A stretch of 64,000 nucleotides of DNA from Kordia sp. SMS9 (GCF_003352465.1 NZ_CP031153.1:1230465-1294464); one strand, 5' to 3'; shown: positions 42,080-51,785, counted from the first letter of the stretch. Program-made: numbers and translations. The notes: generated from the sequence alone by a model not told the origin.

Positions 42080-44458
42080 ATGAAAAACAGCTTCGTCTGT
42101 CTCTGTTTCCTTATGTCTACATTTCTCTTTGCACAAGAAAAATTCAGCGTAAGCGGAACCATCAAAGACCAAAAAAACGGTGAAACACTCTTTGGAGCCA
42201 CCGTCTATCTCAAAGGAACCACAAATGGAACCGTCACTAACGAATATGGTTTTTATTCCATAACAGCATCTGAAGGAACATATACCTTGGTGGTTTCGTT
42301 TTTAGGCTATGAAAATGTCACCAAAGAAATTACGCTCAATGCAGATCAAACGCTCAATTTTGAAATCGCAGAAGCATCCACTTCGTTAGATACGGTGGTC
42401 ATAGAAGCGGAAGAATCAGAACGTGTCAGCATTCGAAAACCGCAAATGAGTGTCTCCAAACTCAACGCGGCAACCATCAAACAAATGCCCGTGGTTTTGG
42501 GAGAAGTAGACGTCATCAAATCCATTCAGTTGTTGCCAGGAGTGACCAATAGTGGAGAAGGAACTGCCGGATTCAACGTGCGTGGTGGTGCAGCCGATCA
42601 AAACTTAGTCTTGCTCGATGAAGCCATCATTTACAATACCTCACACTTTTTTGGGTTTTTCTCGGTGTTTAATGCAGATGCGATCAAAGATATCAAACTG
42701 TACAAAGGAGACATTCCCGCGAAATTTGGCGGACGAATTTCTTCGGTGTTAGACGTACGTCAGAAAGATGGAAACAGTAAAAATTTAGAAGTAAATGGCG
42801 GTGTCGGAATCATTTCGAGCCGTTTGGCGGTTGAAGGTCCGATGTTTAACAAAAAAGGATCTTTTTTAGTAGCGGGAAGAAGCTCGTATGCACATCTATT
42901 CATGCCATTAATTGAAGAAATTGCCGATGATAAAATTTCGTTCTACGATTTGAATTTGAAAACCAATTACGAAATCAACGAAAACAACCGAATCTATCTA
43001 TCTGGATACTTTGGAAGAGACATTTTTGACATTTCACAATTCATCAAAAACCGCTATGGAAATTCGTCAGCAAACTTACGTTGGAATCATGTATTCAATG
43101 AAAAACTCTTCTCAAACCTATCACTAATCTATAGCAAATACGATTATGAAGTCATTCTCGATTTCATCAAACTCGATTGGGTTTCCGACATTACAAACTT
43201 CAACCTAAAATACGATTTACGTTACTACGCCAACAACAAATTAAAACTCGATTTTGGAGTTAGCGGAATTACCTATGATTTCAATCCTGGAGAAGTGCGT
43301 CCGTCAGAACCAGGTTCGTCCATCAACTTTCGAAAACTAGATCAAAAAAGAGCTTTTGAAGGCGCCGCATACATCAGCGCAGAACACGAATTGACAGACA
43401 AATTAACCGCACAATATGGAATGCGTTTTAGTGTATTCAGTCGTTTGGGCGGACAAGCCATTTCAAACTACGCCAACAATCAACCAGTCGTGTATAATGA
43501 AGAAATTGGTATTTACGAAGAAGGCGAGGAAATCAGTACTACGGAGTATTCAAAAAGTGAAAGTATTAAAACCTTTGCCAATGTTGAACCGCGTTTAGGA
43601 CTGTCTTATCAATTAAATGACAATTCTTCTGTAAAGGCAAGTTACACACGCTCGGTGCAATACGTACACTTACTTTCCAACACGATTTCGGTAACGCCGT
43701 TAGATGTTTGGACACCAAGTGGCGAATACATTGATCCGCAAAAATCCAATCAATATGCCGTTGGATATTACCGAAATTTCAAAGACAAAAAATATTCGCT
43801 CGAAGTGGAAGCGTATTACAAAAACGTTGACAACCGCATTGATTATATCGACGGTTCCGATTTGATCGGAAATAACACTATTGAAACAGAAATCTTAAAT
43901 GGAGAAGCACGCGCGTATGGTTTGGAGCTTTTATTCCGAAAAGACAAAGGAAAATTCAAAGGTTGGTTTGCCTATACACTTTCCAAGTCGGAGCAACGTG
44001 CGTTGGGCGGAAATGCGGGCGGACCAGGAATTAACCGCGGAGATTGGTACAATACACCTTTCGACAGAACGCATGATATTTCCATCACGGGAAGTTATGA
44101 TTTCAATGAAAAATGGCGATTCAGCGCTAACTTTGCTTACCAAACTGGTCGTCCCGTAACCTTTCCAAACGGACAATACGAGTATGAAGGGTTGTCCATT
44201 GCCAGTTTCGATCAGCGAAATGCCAATCGTTTGCCAGATTACCATCGCTTAGACCTTTCTGCAACTTTTACACCAACTAAAAATAAAAACAGGCGTTGGC
44301 AAAGCGAATGGGTTTTTGGGTTGTATAACGCTTACGCGAGAAGAAACGCTGCTTCGGTATCATTCACGCAAGATTTTAACACAGGAATTAACGAAGCACG
44401 TAGACTTTCTATTTTCGGAAGTGTCATTCCATCTATTACGTACAATTTTAAATTTTAA
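42080..44458 (+). CDS. TonB-dependent receptor with CarboxypepD_reg-like N-terminus
   Basis: A 792-residue outer-membrane transporter. A signal peptide (ends FLFAQ) precedes a carboxypeptidase-regulatory-like domain (about 20-105: FSVSGTIKDQKNGETLFGAT, then a GTTNGTVTNEYGFYS block). The TonB plug domain (about 120-230) has QLLPGVTNSGEGTAGFNVRGG and the FFGFFSVFNADAIKDI motif. The 22-strand-type barrel ends in SITYNFKF with a terminal Phe. No SusD gene follows; the partner is a DUF4249 lipoprotein 4 bp downstream, a recurring Bacteroidota pair of unknown substrate. Confidence 0.93.
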   Translation: MKNSFVCLCFLMSTFLFAQEKFSVSGTIKDQKNGETLFGATVYLKGTTNGTVTNEYGFYSITASEGTYTLVVSFLGYENVTKEITLNADQTLNFEIAEASTSLDTVVIEAEESERVSIRKPQMSVSKLNAATIKQMPVVLGEVDVIKSIQLLPGVTNSGEGTAGFNVRGGAADQNLVLLDEAIIYNTSHFFGFFSVFNADAIKDIKLYKGDIPAKFGGRISSVLDVRQKDGNSKNLEVNGGVGIISSRLAVEGPMFNKKGSFLVAGRSSYAHLFMPLIEEIADDKISFYDLNLKTNYEINENNRIYLSGYFGRDIFDISQFIKNRYGNSSANLRWNHVFNEKLFSNLSLIYSKYDYEVILDFIKLDWVSDITNFNLKYDLRYYANNKLKLDFGVSGITYDFNPGEVRPSEPGSSINFRKLDQKRAFEGAAYISAEHELTDKLTAQYGMRFSVFSRLGGQAISNYANNQPVVYNEEIGIYEEGEEISTTEYSKSESIKTFANVEPRLGLSYQLNDNSSVKASYTRSVQYVHLLSNTISVTPLDVWTPSGEYIDPQKSNQYAVGYYRNFKDKKYSLEVEAYYKNVDNRIDYIDGSDLIGNNTIETEILNGEARAYGLELLFRKDKGKFKGWFAYTLSKSEQRALGGNAGGPGINRGDWYNTPFDRTHDISITGSYDFNEKWRFSANFAYQTGRPVTFPNGQYEYEGLSIASFDQRNANRLPDYHRLDLSATFTPTKNKNRRWQSEWVFGLYNAYARRNAASVSFTQDFNTGINEARRLSIFGSVIPSITYNFKF

Positions 44459-44462
44459 GATC

Positions 44463-45311
44463 ATGAAAAAATACATACAACTCACATTTTTATTTGTTCT
44501 CTTGATTGCTTTTAGTTCATGTGACGATCCTATTGATGTAGATTTGGAAGAAGCGCCACCGCGTTTGGTGATTGAAGCTTCTCTCGATTGGGAACAAGGA
44601 ACAGCGGGAAACAACCAAACGGTAAAATTAAGCACGTCTACGCCGTTTTTTGATACTAATATTGACACGAGTGTAACTGGCGCAAGTATAAAGGTGACCA
44701 ATGATGATACAGGTGCTGAATTCATTTTTACAGATCAAAATGATGGAAACTATACCACGAATAATTTTGTGCCAATTTTAAACAATTCATATACGTTGGA
44801 AGTGATTTATAATGGAGAAGTGTACAACGCTACGGAAACCATGACGCCAATTACAGGCATCAACGAAGTATTTCAGTCCTTAGAAGGCGGATTTGACGAA
44901 GAGTTGCTCGATGTAAATATCACCTACAATGATCCACAAGAAATGGGCGATTTTTATATGATTCGCTTGCAGGAAGTGGGCGATTTGTTTCCGATCATTG
45001 AAACGCGTTCGGACGAATTTACCAACGGAAATGTACAAGACGAATTCTTTGAAAAAGATGACGATGACGACAATCCCGACAATCAATTTGATCCAGGAGA
45101 TGAAGTAAACATCAAACTTTTCGGAATTTCGGAACGCTACTACAATTACATAACTTTACTCGTAGAACAATATGATTCTTCAGGAAACCCATTTGCAACC
45201 ACACCTGCGGAAATTCGTGGAAACTGTATCAATTTGACGAATGCTGATAACTATGCGTTTGGCTATTTCAGAGTCACACAATTTGATCAAGTAGATTATA
45301 CGTTTCAGTAG
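44463..45311 (+). CDS. DUF4249 domain lipoprotein
   Basis: 282 residues from MKKYIQLTFLFVLLIAFSSC, a lipoprotein signal with Cys 20. The mature protein matches DUF4249: DDPIDVDLEEAPPRLVIEAS at its start, an Ig-like region with TVKLSTSTPFFD and ASIKVTNDDTGAEF, and RGNCINLTNADNYAFGYF near the end. DUF4249 proteins are found next to TonB receptors and probably act as surface or periplasmic partners. The long in-frame extension upstream to 44316 lies within the receptor gene and is not used. It is 4 bp after the receptor stop. Confidence 0.9.
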   Translation: MKKYIQLTFLFVLLIAFSSCDDPIDVDLEEAPPRLVIEASLDWEQGTAGNNQTVKLSTSTPFFDTNIDTSVTGASIKVTNDDTGAEFIFTDQNDGNYTTNNFVPILNNSYTLEVIYNGEVYNATETMTPITGINEVFQSLEGGFDEELLDVNITYNDPQEMGDFYMIRLQEVGDLFPIIETRSDEFTNGNVQDEFFEKDDDDDNPDNQFDPGDEVNIKLFGISERYYNYITLLVEQYDSSGNPFATTPAEIRGNCINLTNADNYAFGYFRVTQFDQVDYTFQ

Positions 45312-45437
45312 AAAACTTTTTTACAGGCTTTGATTTTAGTTAAAAATCGCTTAGATTTATCAAACAAATCTTACAAATTTGTAGTTTCATCTTTGTAAAG
45401 ATTTTGAAGTCCCAATCATCAACCTAACAATAAAAAA

Positions 45438-45782
45438 ATGAAAAAAGTATTCCTACTAGCTCTAATCTGTTTGTGTACAGTACAAGTAATGAACGCCCAA
45501 AACTATGACGTTCCACCAAATCCGGAACAAGGAAAATGCTATGAAAGGTGTTTTGATTACAACAAAGAATTTGAATGGAAAGAAATAGACTGTTCAAAAA
45601 TAAAAGAACAAAATACAAAACTTACGGAAGCGCAACTCTCCAAAATAGAAACGGAAAAGCAAAAAATGCAGCAGTATCAAAAAAAGCTAAAAGCATTAGG
45701 CTACAAAGTTGAGGTAACTGGAATTGCAGATAATCAAACAATTATTGCGCATCATAAGTATTTAAAATCACAAAAAAAATAG
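45438..45782 (+). CDS. Small exported peptidoglycan-binding-like protein
   Basis: A 114-residue protein with signal peptide (MKKVFLLALICLCTVQVMNAQ, cut after NAQ; about 21 residues). The mature part has three Cys in KCYERCFDYNKEF and IDCSKIKEQ, then a C-terminal module LKALGYKVEVTGIADNQTI like the PG_binding_1 repeat (LxxLGY...xGxxDxxT). It may attach to peptidoglycan. The region upstream holds a 12-bp palindrome TACAAATTTGTA (45372-45383). No close operon partner. Confidence 0.7.
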   Translation: MKKVFLLALICLCTVQVMNAQNYDVPPNPEQGKCYERCFDYNKEFEWKEIDCSKIKEQNTKLTEAQLSKIETEKQKMQQYQKKLKALGYKVEVTGIADNQTIIAHHKYLKSQKK

Positions 45783-45820
45783 CGAAGGAATACGAGAAAA
45801 TTCACTTCAAAAAAGACACA

Positions 45821-45851
45821 AAAAAACCTCGGTAATAAAGCATTACCGAGG
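45821..45851 (-). terminator. Terminator-like hairpin, minus strand
   Basis: A 10-bp perfect stem with a 5-nt loop followed by a U-run on the minus strand. Its transcript is not identified. It could also end readthrough from the plus-strand gene weakly. Confidence 0.6.
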
Positions 45852-46206
45852 GAAGAAAAACTAGTAAATAGGTTTTGAGATGTATTTTCTTTTTCCCGAA
45901 TTTCGTGAGACAACTACCGAAATAGTTGCTTTTCTTTTTCATAACATTCGTTTCCCATCCTAAATTTTTTATATTCAGTTAAAAAAAAGGGCAACAAAGA
46001 CTTTAGCCTCGATCTCAATAGCTTTGCTGCCACTTATTTTCAACTAATAAAAAACCGACTTAATTGAACTTAATATTTTTATGAACGTATAGAAATGTTA
46101 AATTTCTAAGTATTTGTTATCTTTAATGTGCTTAATTTGATGATAAAACAAGTAACTTTTAAAATACCCTACCAATATTTTAAAAAAAATTAAAAATAAA
46201 TTTCCG

Positions 46207-46214
46207 TAGTTTTG
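46207..46214 (+). promoter_or_regulatory. Putative -7 box of the FecI promoter
   Basis: TAGTTTTG matches TAnnTTTG, 29 bp before the sigma-factor start. No clear -33 TTG is seen in the A/T-rich sequence upstream. Confidence 0.4.
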
Positions 46215-46242
46215 AAAACTGAACGTACCTAACCCAGAATTC

Positions 46243-46755
46243 ATGACTTCGGAAGACAAATCCGTTTGCGAATCAAAACACTACGAAAGCATCTTTAATA
46301 CACATGCCGAAACACTTCGGAATTTTGTGTATTACAAATGTGGAAGTGAACAGCAAGCAGAAGATATTGTGCAAGAAGCCTTCATTAAACTATGGAAAAA
46401 CTGTGCGAAAATAGTATTCACAAAAGCCAAATCGTATTTGTTTACGGTAGCAAATAATATGTTTTTAAACGAAGTTGCACATCAAAAAGTCGTTTTAAAA
46501 TACAAACAGCAAACGAAAAGCAAGGTTTCTAACGAAACACCAGAATTTATACTAAGACAAAAAGAATTTCAAAAAAAATTACAACACACGCTCGCAAAAT
46601 TGCCAGACGGACAACGCGAAGTCTTTTTATTGAACAGAATTGACAAAAAAACCTATGCCGAAATTGCCGAAATATTAGGACTTTCTGTAAAAGCTATAGA
46701 AAAGCGAATGCACAAAGCCTTGGTAACCTTGCGAAAAGAAATAGGAAATGTGTAA
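46243..46755 (+). CDS. ECF RNA polymerase sigma factor (FecI-like)
   Basis: A 170-residue extracytoplasmic-function sigma factor. Region 2 is FVYYKCGSEQQAEDIVQEAF then KLWKNC, and region 4 has LAKLPDGQREVFLLNRID and YAEIAEILGLSVKAIEKRMHKAL (a helix-turn-helix). It directs RNA polymerase to a specific promoter set under control of the FecR-like anti-sigma factor encoded next, 53 bp downstream. The likely target is the TonB receptor gene further downstream. Confidence 0.93.
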   Translation: MTSEDKSVCESKHYESIFNTHAETLRNFVYYKCGSEQQAEDIVQEAFIKLWKNCAKIVFTKAKSYLFTVANNMFLNEVAHQKVVLKYKQQTKSKVSNETPEFILRQKEFQKKLQHTLAKLPDGQREVFLLNRIDKKTYAEIAEILGLSVKAIEKRMHKALVTLRKEIGNV

Positions 46756-46808
46756 AAAAAAGTAGGGTATTTTATAAAGAAACTGTTTAATAAGCGAATC
46801 AAACACAA

Positions 46809-47726
46809 ATGATGGAAGAAAAATATGATGATACGTTTCTAGCAAGATGGCTTGCCAACGATCTCACAGATGATGAAAAACTACGGTTTGAAAATTCTGC
46901 TGAGTATCAGGACTATCTTGATATCATAGAAAGTGTTGACCTACTAGAAGCACCTTCTTTTGATAAGAAAGCTACATGGAAATCGATTCAACAAACACAA
47001 CAAACACCAGCACCCAAAGTGCGCAAACTTCAAAAGTCTTGGATGTATGCGGCTGCGGCAATTGTGCTCTTATTTGTTGGATTCTCTTATTTCAACGCTA
47101 CTGCAAATGCAACTTTCGAAACCAGTTTTGGTGAACAACTAATGATCGTTTTGCCAGATGGATCTGAAGCAACTCTAAATGCAAAATCAATACTATCGTT
47201 CAACGAAAGTTCTTGGAGTAATGACAGAACAGTTTCATTACAAGGAGAAGCATATTTTAAAGTAAAAAAAGGAGAAAAATTCACAGTTGCCACAACTTCG
47301 GGAACGGTTGAGGTATTGGGAACAGAATTTAATGTGCATGTACATGATGGTATTTTTGAAGTAAAATGTCATGAAGGAAAAGTAAAAGTGACTTCCAAAA
47401 CACAAGAAATAAAAACTTTAACACAAGGAAATGCATTTTCTTCCATCTATGGAAATCGTGCTTCTTGGGACTTCAATATTGACAATCCTACGTGGAGAGA
47501 CGGTGAAAGCAATTTCAGAGAAATGCCGATAAAACACGTCATTCAAGCTCTTCAAAATCAATACAACATACAATTTGACTTCGAAAACGTAGACACTACA
47601 CAACGTTTTACAGGAACTTTTTCACACAAAAATTTAAAACTTGCATTGCGAACTGTTTTTGATCCTATGGAAATTTCATATACTTTTAAGGACGAAAAAT
47701 CAGTTATACTTACAGAAGCGAAATAA
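46809..47726 (+). CDS. FecR-family anti-sigma regulator
   Basis: A 305-residue single-pass inner-membrane protein. The cytoplasmic N-terminus (about 1-75) contains FLARWLANDLTDDEKLRFEN, followed by one membrane helix (SWMYAAAAIVLLFVGFSYF, about 78-96), the periplasmic FecR domain (about 105-200: SFGEQLMIVLPDGSEATLNA then GEAYFKV and GTEFNVHV) and a C-terminal STN-like DUF4974 domain (about 235-303). It relays receptor occupancy to the ECF sigma factor. Start at MMEEKYDD; the second Met (46812) is equally possible. Confidence 0.93.
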   Translation: MMEEKYDDTFLARWLANDLTDDEKLRFENSAEYQDYLDIIESVDLLEAPSFDKKATWKSIQQTQQTPAPKVRKLQKSWMYAAAAIVLLFVGFSYFNATANATFETSFGEQLMIVLPDGSEATLNAKSILSFNESSWSNDRTVSLQGEAYFKVKKGEKFTVATTSGTVEVLGTEFNVHVHDGIFEVKCHEGKVKVTSKTQEIKTLTQGNAFSSIYGNRASWDFNIDNPTWRDGESNFREMPIKHVIQALQNQYNIQFDFENVDTTQRFTGTFSHKNLKLALRTVFDPMEISYTFKDEKSVILTEAK

Positions 47727-47790
47727 TCCCTTTCTTTTCAAACGAAAATGAAATAAAAAAATCGCACAAAGAAGTTTTACCGTTACGTTT

Positions 47791-50391
47791 ATGAGAAATA
47801 CCTTTAGTGTTCTCTTATTGTTCCTTACGTGTTCATTGTTTGCCCAAAACAATGGAACGTTTTCTTTTGAAAAGGAACCACTGACCAATGTATTGACTGC
47901 GGTAGAAAAAGTATATGATGTAAAATTTTCATACAAAGCTACACTTGCCAAAAACAAAACCATCACTTTACAGGTAAAAGATGCGACACTCAACACAGTC
48001 ATTCAACGTTTGCAAAAGCAAGTTCCCATTGTTTTTGAAAAAGTAAACGATCGCTATTACATCATACGAAGTCAAACTCAAGAAGGAAAAATTCGTATTT
48101 GCGGCGTTTTAGTAGATGCGCAAAGCGAAAAACCCATCGCAGAAGCTTCTGTGGTAAATATCTCCCAAAAAAAAGGAACAGTTACCAACGCCAATGGTAA
48201 GTTTGAATTGTTCTTGGCAATTCCATCAGATACGATTGAAATTCGTTTTTTAGGCTACAAAACACAACGAATTACAGCGCAAGACTTACAAAAAACACCA
48301 TGTGAAACCATTCTGTTTGAAGCCGATCAGTACGATTTAGGCACAGTTTTACTTAGCAACTATCTCACATCAGGAATTAACAAAAACACCAATGGTGCCA
48401 TATCGCTATCACCTTCAAAATTAGGCATACTTCCAGGACTTACAGAACCTGATGTATTGCAAAGCATTCAACTATTGCCAGGCATTCAAAGTCCGAACGA
48501 AACTGCCTCAGGATTATTTATCCGTGGTGGAACGCCCGATCAAAATCTCATTTTGTGGGATGGTATTAAAATGTATCATTCTGGTCACTTTTTTGGGTTG
48601 ATATCTGCGTTTAACCCGTATGTTATCGAAGAAGTTTCAGTCTATAAAAGCGGAACAGAAACACGCTATGGCGATCGTATTTCAGGCGTAATTGACATTC
48701 AAACAGATACCAAAGTTCCCGAAAAACTATCGGGAGGTTTTGGGTTCAATATGACACATGGAGACGCGTATTTAAAAGTGCCCATTTCTAAAAATTTTGG
48801 CGTTACGGTTTCGGCGCGTAGAGCGTTTACAGACATCTTAGAAACGTTTACATATAACAACTTTTCCGATCGTGTTTTTCAGAACACTAAAATTACCGAA
48901 AGCACCGAAATCATAGAAAATGTATTCTCAGAAACGGAAAACAACTTTTTCTTTACCGATTACACGATCAAATTGATTGGAAAACTTTCGGACAAAGACG
49001 AAATTATGATTAGTAATTTGCGTACGAAAAACGAACTGGATTTTATGTCGCGAATTGAACTTTTTGAAGAAACATCACGCGATCAATTGAGCATTCAAAA
49101 TTTAGGGTTTAGCGGATTTTGGAAACGACAATGGAACCAAAATTTTTCGCATACGTTTGATATATATTATTCCCGATTCGATTTTGACTATTTAGGAACT
49201 TTTACAGGAAATATTGTAGAAGTTACCGAAGAAGACCAAAAAAGCAATCGAATCAAAGACGTTGGCTTTTCATACAATACCGATTGGATATTGAATGAAA
49301 AAAGCAGTATTCAATCTGGTTATCAATTCTCTTCCAATCATGCTACGTTTGGCTTTTCGGGCTTTACAGAAACTACGGAAAGTATTTCAATTTATGATGT
49401 TGGAGAAGAAAGTATCAACAATTCACACGCAGTATTTGCATCGTACAAATACAACGATAAAAATGAATTTATTGTCAATGCAGGTTTGCGCATGAACTAT
49501 TTTAGTACCACGGAAACCTCTTATTTTGAACCAAGATTGTACGTAGAAAAAAAGCTAAACAATGCGTTTAGTGTCAATTTTTCGGGTGAAGTAAAACACC
49601 AAGCGGTCAGTCAAATATTAGAATTCAATACCTTAAACTTCGGATTGGAAAATCAAGTATGGGCAATTGCCAATGGAGATGAATTTCCCGTATTAAAAAG
49701 CAGACAGATTTCTACAGGTGTTGTCTTTAACAAAAAGGGTTGGCGTGTCGATTTGGATGGTTATTACAAAAACATCACAGGATTAACTTCGTTCAACAGA
49801 AGCTTTGGGAATACGAGTGTTTTGGAAACCTTTACCGAAGGAAATAGCATCATTTACGGCGTTGATGTATTGATTGAAAAACAGTTCAACAATTACAAAA
49901 CGTGGATGGGATATTCGTACACAGACAATGATTTTGAATTCTCGCGAATCAACAACGGCGTCACCTTTCCTGGCAATTATGACATTCGCCATTACTTTCG
50001 TTGGGCGCATTCGTATACGGTTAATAATTTTGAATTTTCTTTAGGTTGGAATTACCGCACAGGAACGCCATACACGCCCGTAACATCGGAAACGCAACCC
50101 AATGGAGACTTATTCGTGTTTATTGGAGATACGAACAGCACGCGCATTCCAGACTATCATCGTTTGGATTTTTCAGGAACGTACACATTCAACTTTGACA
50201 AAAAGAACAACTGGAAAGGTAAAATAGGCTTTTCACTGTTAAATATTTACGATCGTCAAAACTTGCTAGAACGCTATTATGAAATACGCCCGTTTCTAAA
50301 TCAAAATAACGATGTGCAATTTCGCCTAGAAACCGTTGATAAATTCTCGTTAGGCATGACGCCTAATTTATTATTTAGAGTGGATTTTTAG
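47791..50391 (+). CDS. TonB-dependent transducer/receptor with STN domain
   Basis: An 866-residue outer-membrane protein. After the signal peptide (ends SLFAQ) comes a secretin/TonB short N-terminal (STN) signalling domain (about 22-100: TFSFEKEPLTNVLTAVEKVY then the VKDATLNTVIQRL helix). A CarboxypepD_reg-like domain (about 105-180) follows, then the plug with QLLPGIQSPNETASGLFIRG and FFGLISAFNPYVIEE, and the barrel ending LLFRVDF with a C-terminal Phe. The STN domain plus adjacent FecI/FecR indicate cell-surface signalling. No SusD, DUF4249 or enzyme gene follows, so the ligand cannot be guessed. Confidence 0.93.
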   Translation: MRNTFSVLLLFLTCSLFAQNNGTFSFEKEPLTNVLTAVEKVYDVKFSYKATLAKNKTITLQVKDATLNTVIQRLQKQVPIVFEKVNDRYYIIRSQTQEGKIRICGVLVDAQSEKPIAEASVVNISQKKGTVTNANGKFELFLAIPSDTIEIRFLGYKTQRITAQDLQKTPCETILFEADQYDLGTVLLSNYLTSGINKNTNGAISLSPSKLGILPGLTEPDVLQSIQLLPGIQSPNETASGLFIRGGTPDQNLILWDGIKMYHSGHFFGLISAFNPYVIEEVSVYKSGTETRYGDRISGVIDIQTDTKVPEKLSGGFGFNMTHGDAYLKVPISKNFGVTVSARRAFTDILETFTYNNFSDRVFQNTKITESTEIIENVFSETENNFFFTDYTIKLIGKLSDKDEIMISNLRTKNELDFMSRIELFEETSRDQLSIQNLGFSGFWKRQWNQNFSHTFDIYYSRFDFDYLGTFTGNIVEVTEEDQKSNRIKDVGFSYNTDWILNEKSSIQSGYQFSSNHATFGFSGFTETTESISIYDVGEESINNSHAVFASYKYNDKNEFIVNAGLRMNYFSTTETSYFEPRLYVEKKLNNAFSVNFSGEVKHQAVSQILEFNTLNFGLENQVWAIANGDEFPVLKSRQISTGVVFNKKGWRVDLDGYYKNITGLTSFNRSFGNTSVLETFTEGNSIIYGVDVLIEKQFNNYKTWMGYSYTDNDFEFSRINNGVTFPGNYDIRHYFRWAHSYTVNNFEFSLGWNYRTGTPYTPVTSETQPNGDLFVFIGDTNSTRIPDYHRLDFSGTYTFNFDKKNNWKGKIGFSLLNIYDRQNLLERYYEIRPFLNQNNDVQFRLETVDKFSLGMTPNLLFRVDF

Positions 50392-50440
50392 AGAAGAACG
50401 ATTTCTTGCTTTGAGAAAAAATCTTTTTTCAAAACAGTCT

Positions 50441-50469
50441 GCGTCAAGCTGAACTTGATTCAGCATCCC
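50441..50469 (+). repeat. Dispersed CGTCAT...CTTGATTCAG repeat, copy 4
   Basis: GCGTCAAGCTGAACTTGATT then CAGCATCCC; one change from the CGTCATGCTG block of copies 1 and 3. It lies past the end of the receptor gene. Confidence 0.75.
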
Positions 50470-50556
50470 ATAATCGTGCGTTTCCTTCGTAAGAATTTGC
50501 TAGTTTCAAACAAGATCAATCTCTTTTGATTTAATCATAATACATCAAAAATAAAA

Positions 50557-50598
50557 CCGTCACTTTGAGTGTGCGGAATTCAATTCAGTATTTTATCG
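50557..50598 (+). repeat. Degenerate copy of the dispersed repeat, copy 5
   Basis: CCGTCACTTTGAGTGTGCGG, then AATTCAATTCAGTATTTTATCG. Only CGTCA, TGAG and TTCAG blocks remain, so the assignment is tentative. It is in the same spacer as copy 4. Confidence 0.4.
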
Positions 50599-50624
50599 AG
50601 AAGTACTATGAAAACAATGTTTAG

Positions 50625-51785
50625 CTACAAAGGCACATCTTTTCGGTGAAGTAGTCGTGTCAACTTAATAGACAAATCGGTCAAAACGATTTTAGCATTT
50701 CCGTTGCGCTCTATGTGGTAAATGGCGTCTTGCAATTCCTTAGAAATATCTAAAATATTATTTCCATGCACAAAAGGAGCAAATTTTTCTAAGAAAAACC
50801 CTTTGGTGTGCGATTCAAAAAATACCAAATCGGTTGCGGTGTAATTGTGCAGTAAAGCTTGTCTAAAAAGATTCAAACAAAAGCCTAAAAACTTCTTCTG
50901 TGTTTCACGCCCAGTTTTGGCAACTTCTTCGCTCCAAGCTATCAAATCGCGAATCGCCGTTTTATTTCCTTTGGCTTTAAAAGCAGAACGAACCCACGTC
51001 ACAAACCAAGTTTCAAACATCAAATCTTCCGAATCTTGATACACCAAATCGACAGCTTTGTTATAATTTCCATTGGCTTGATGCGCAATTTTAGTAGCTT
51101 CGGTTTCCGAAACATCTAACTTTTTAATGAGTGCTTCTTTAATAGCTTGTTCGCCCAAAGGCGGAAAATGTAAAATTTGACAGCGCGATAAAATGGTGTT
51201 GATAATTTGCTCTTCATCTTCAGCAATTAAGATAAAAAGTGTCTTGTTTGGAGGTTCTTCTATCAACTTTAGCAACTTATTCGCCGCCGCCGTATTCATG
51301 CGTTCCGCCATCCAAATAATCATCACTTTATAACCACCTTCATACGATTTTAGCGTCAGCGATTTTACAATATCGAGCGCTTCATCCACGCCAATCTGAC
51401 CTTGCTTGTTATCAATGCCGAGCATTTTGTACCAATCAAACAAATTTCCGTATGCTTGCTCTCTAATAAACTGTCGCCATTCTTCCAAAAAATGCTTGGA
51501 TACTGGATGACTTTTCACTTTGTGATTTCCCGCCACAGGAAACGCAAAATGCAAATCGGGATGCGAAAGATGCTCCAACTTTAAATTACACGCATCGTTT
51601 CCGCCTGAATTTTCACCGTCTACATTACTACACAACACATACTGCGCATAGGCAATTGCCATAGGAAGTGTGCCACAACCTTCGGGACCGACAAAAAGCT
51701 GCGCATGCGGAATGCGTCCACGATCGGCACTTAGCGTGAGATGTTTCTTGATATGTGTAAGTCCTAAAATATCTTGGAAAAGCAT
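50625..51785 (-). CDS. holB: DNA polymerase III delta-prime subunit
   Basis: Clamp-loader subunit, 386 residues, with AAA+ fold: FQDILGLTHIKKHLTLSAD at the N-terminus, and a degenerate Walker A (VGPEGCGTLPMA) with no Lys-Thr/Ser, as expected for delta-prime, which does not hydrolyse ATP. The sensor 1 region is INTILSRCQILHF with the SRC motif, and NKLLKLIEEPPNKTLFILIA is the delta-prime signature. The C-terminal collar domain is helical. It is divergent from no close neighbour and probably monocistronic. Confidence 0.92.
   Translation of the reverse strand: MLFQDILGLTHIKKHLTLSADRGRIPHAQLFVGPEGCGTLPMAIAYAQYVLCSNVDGENSGGNDACNLKLEHLSHPDLHFAFPVAGNHKVKSHPVSKHFLEEWRQFIREQAYGNLFDWYKMLGIDNKQGQIGVDEALDIVKSLTLKSYEGGYKVMIIWMAERMNTAAANKLLKLIEEPPNKTLFILIAEDEEQIINTILSRCQILHFPPLGEQAIKEALIKKLDVSETEATKIAHQANGNYNKAVDLVYQDSEDLMFETWFVTWVRSAFKAKGNKTAIRDLIAWSEEVAKTGRETQKKFLGFCLNLFRQALLHNYTATDLVFFESHTKGFFLEKFAPFVHGNNILDISKELQDAIYHIERNGNAKIVLTDLSIKLTRLLHRKDVPL

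Larger units (their letters stand above)
45783..46242. other. 460-bp spacer with two minus-strand terminator-like stems
   Basis: Stem 1: CCTCGGTAAT (45827-45836) / ATTACCGAGG (45842-45851), A-run on its left. Stem 2: GGCAACAAAG (45990-45999) / CTTTGCTGCC (46022-46031) with one mismatch, A8 on its left (45981-45988). Both have T-runs only on the minus strand, yet no minus-strand gene is annotated nearby. A 48-codon minus ORF starts at 45942 (MKKKSNYFGSCLTKFGKKK) but runs through stem 1, so it is weak. The FecI promoter candidate lies at the right end. Confidence 0.45.

Noticed and set aside
45372..45383. 12-bp palindrome TACAAATTTGTA as an operator
   Set aside because: Short AT-rich palindromes of this kind occur by chance; no second copy or regulator supports it.
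45796..45942. Minus ORF MKKKSNYFGSCLTKFGKKK... as a gene
   Set aside because: It reads through a strong terminator hairpin and ends in a Phe-rich shadow of the A-run; kept only as a weak hint in the findings.
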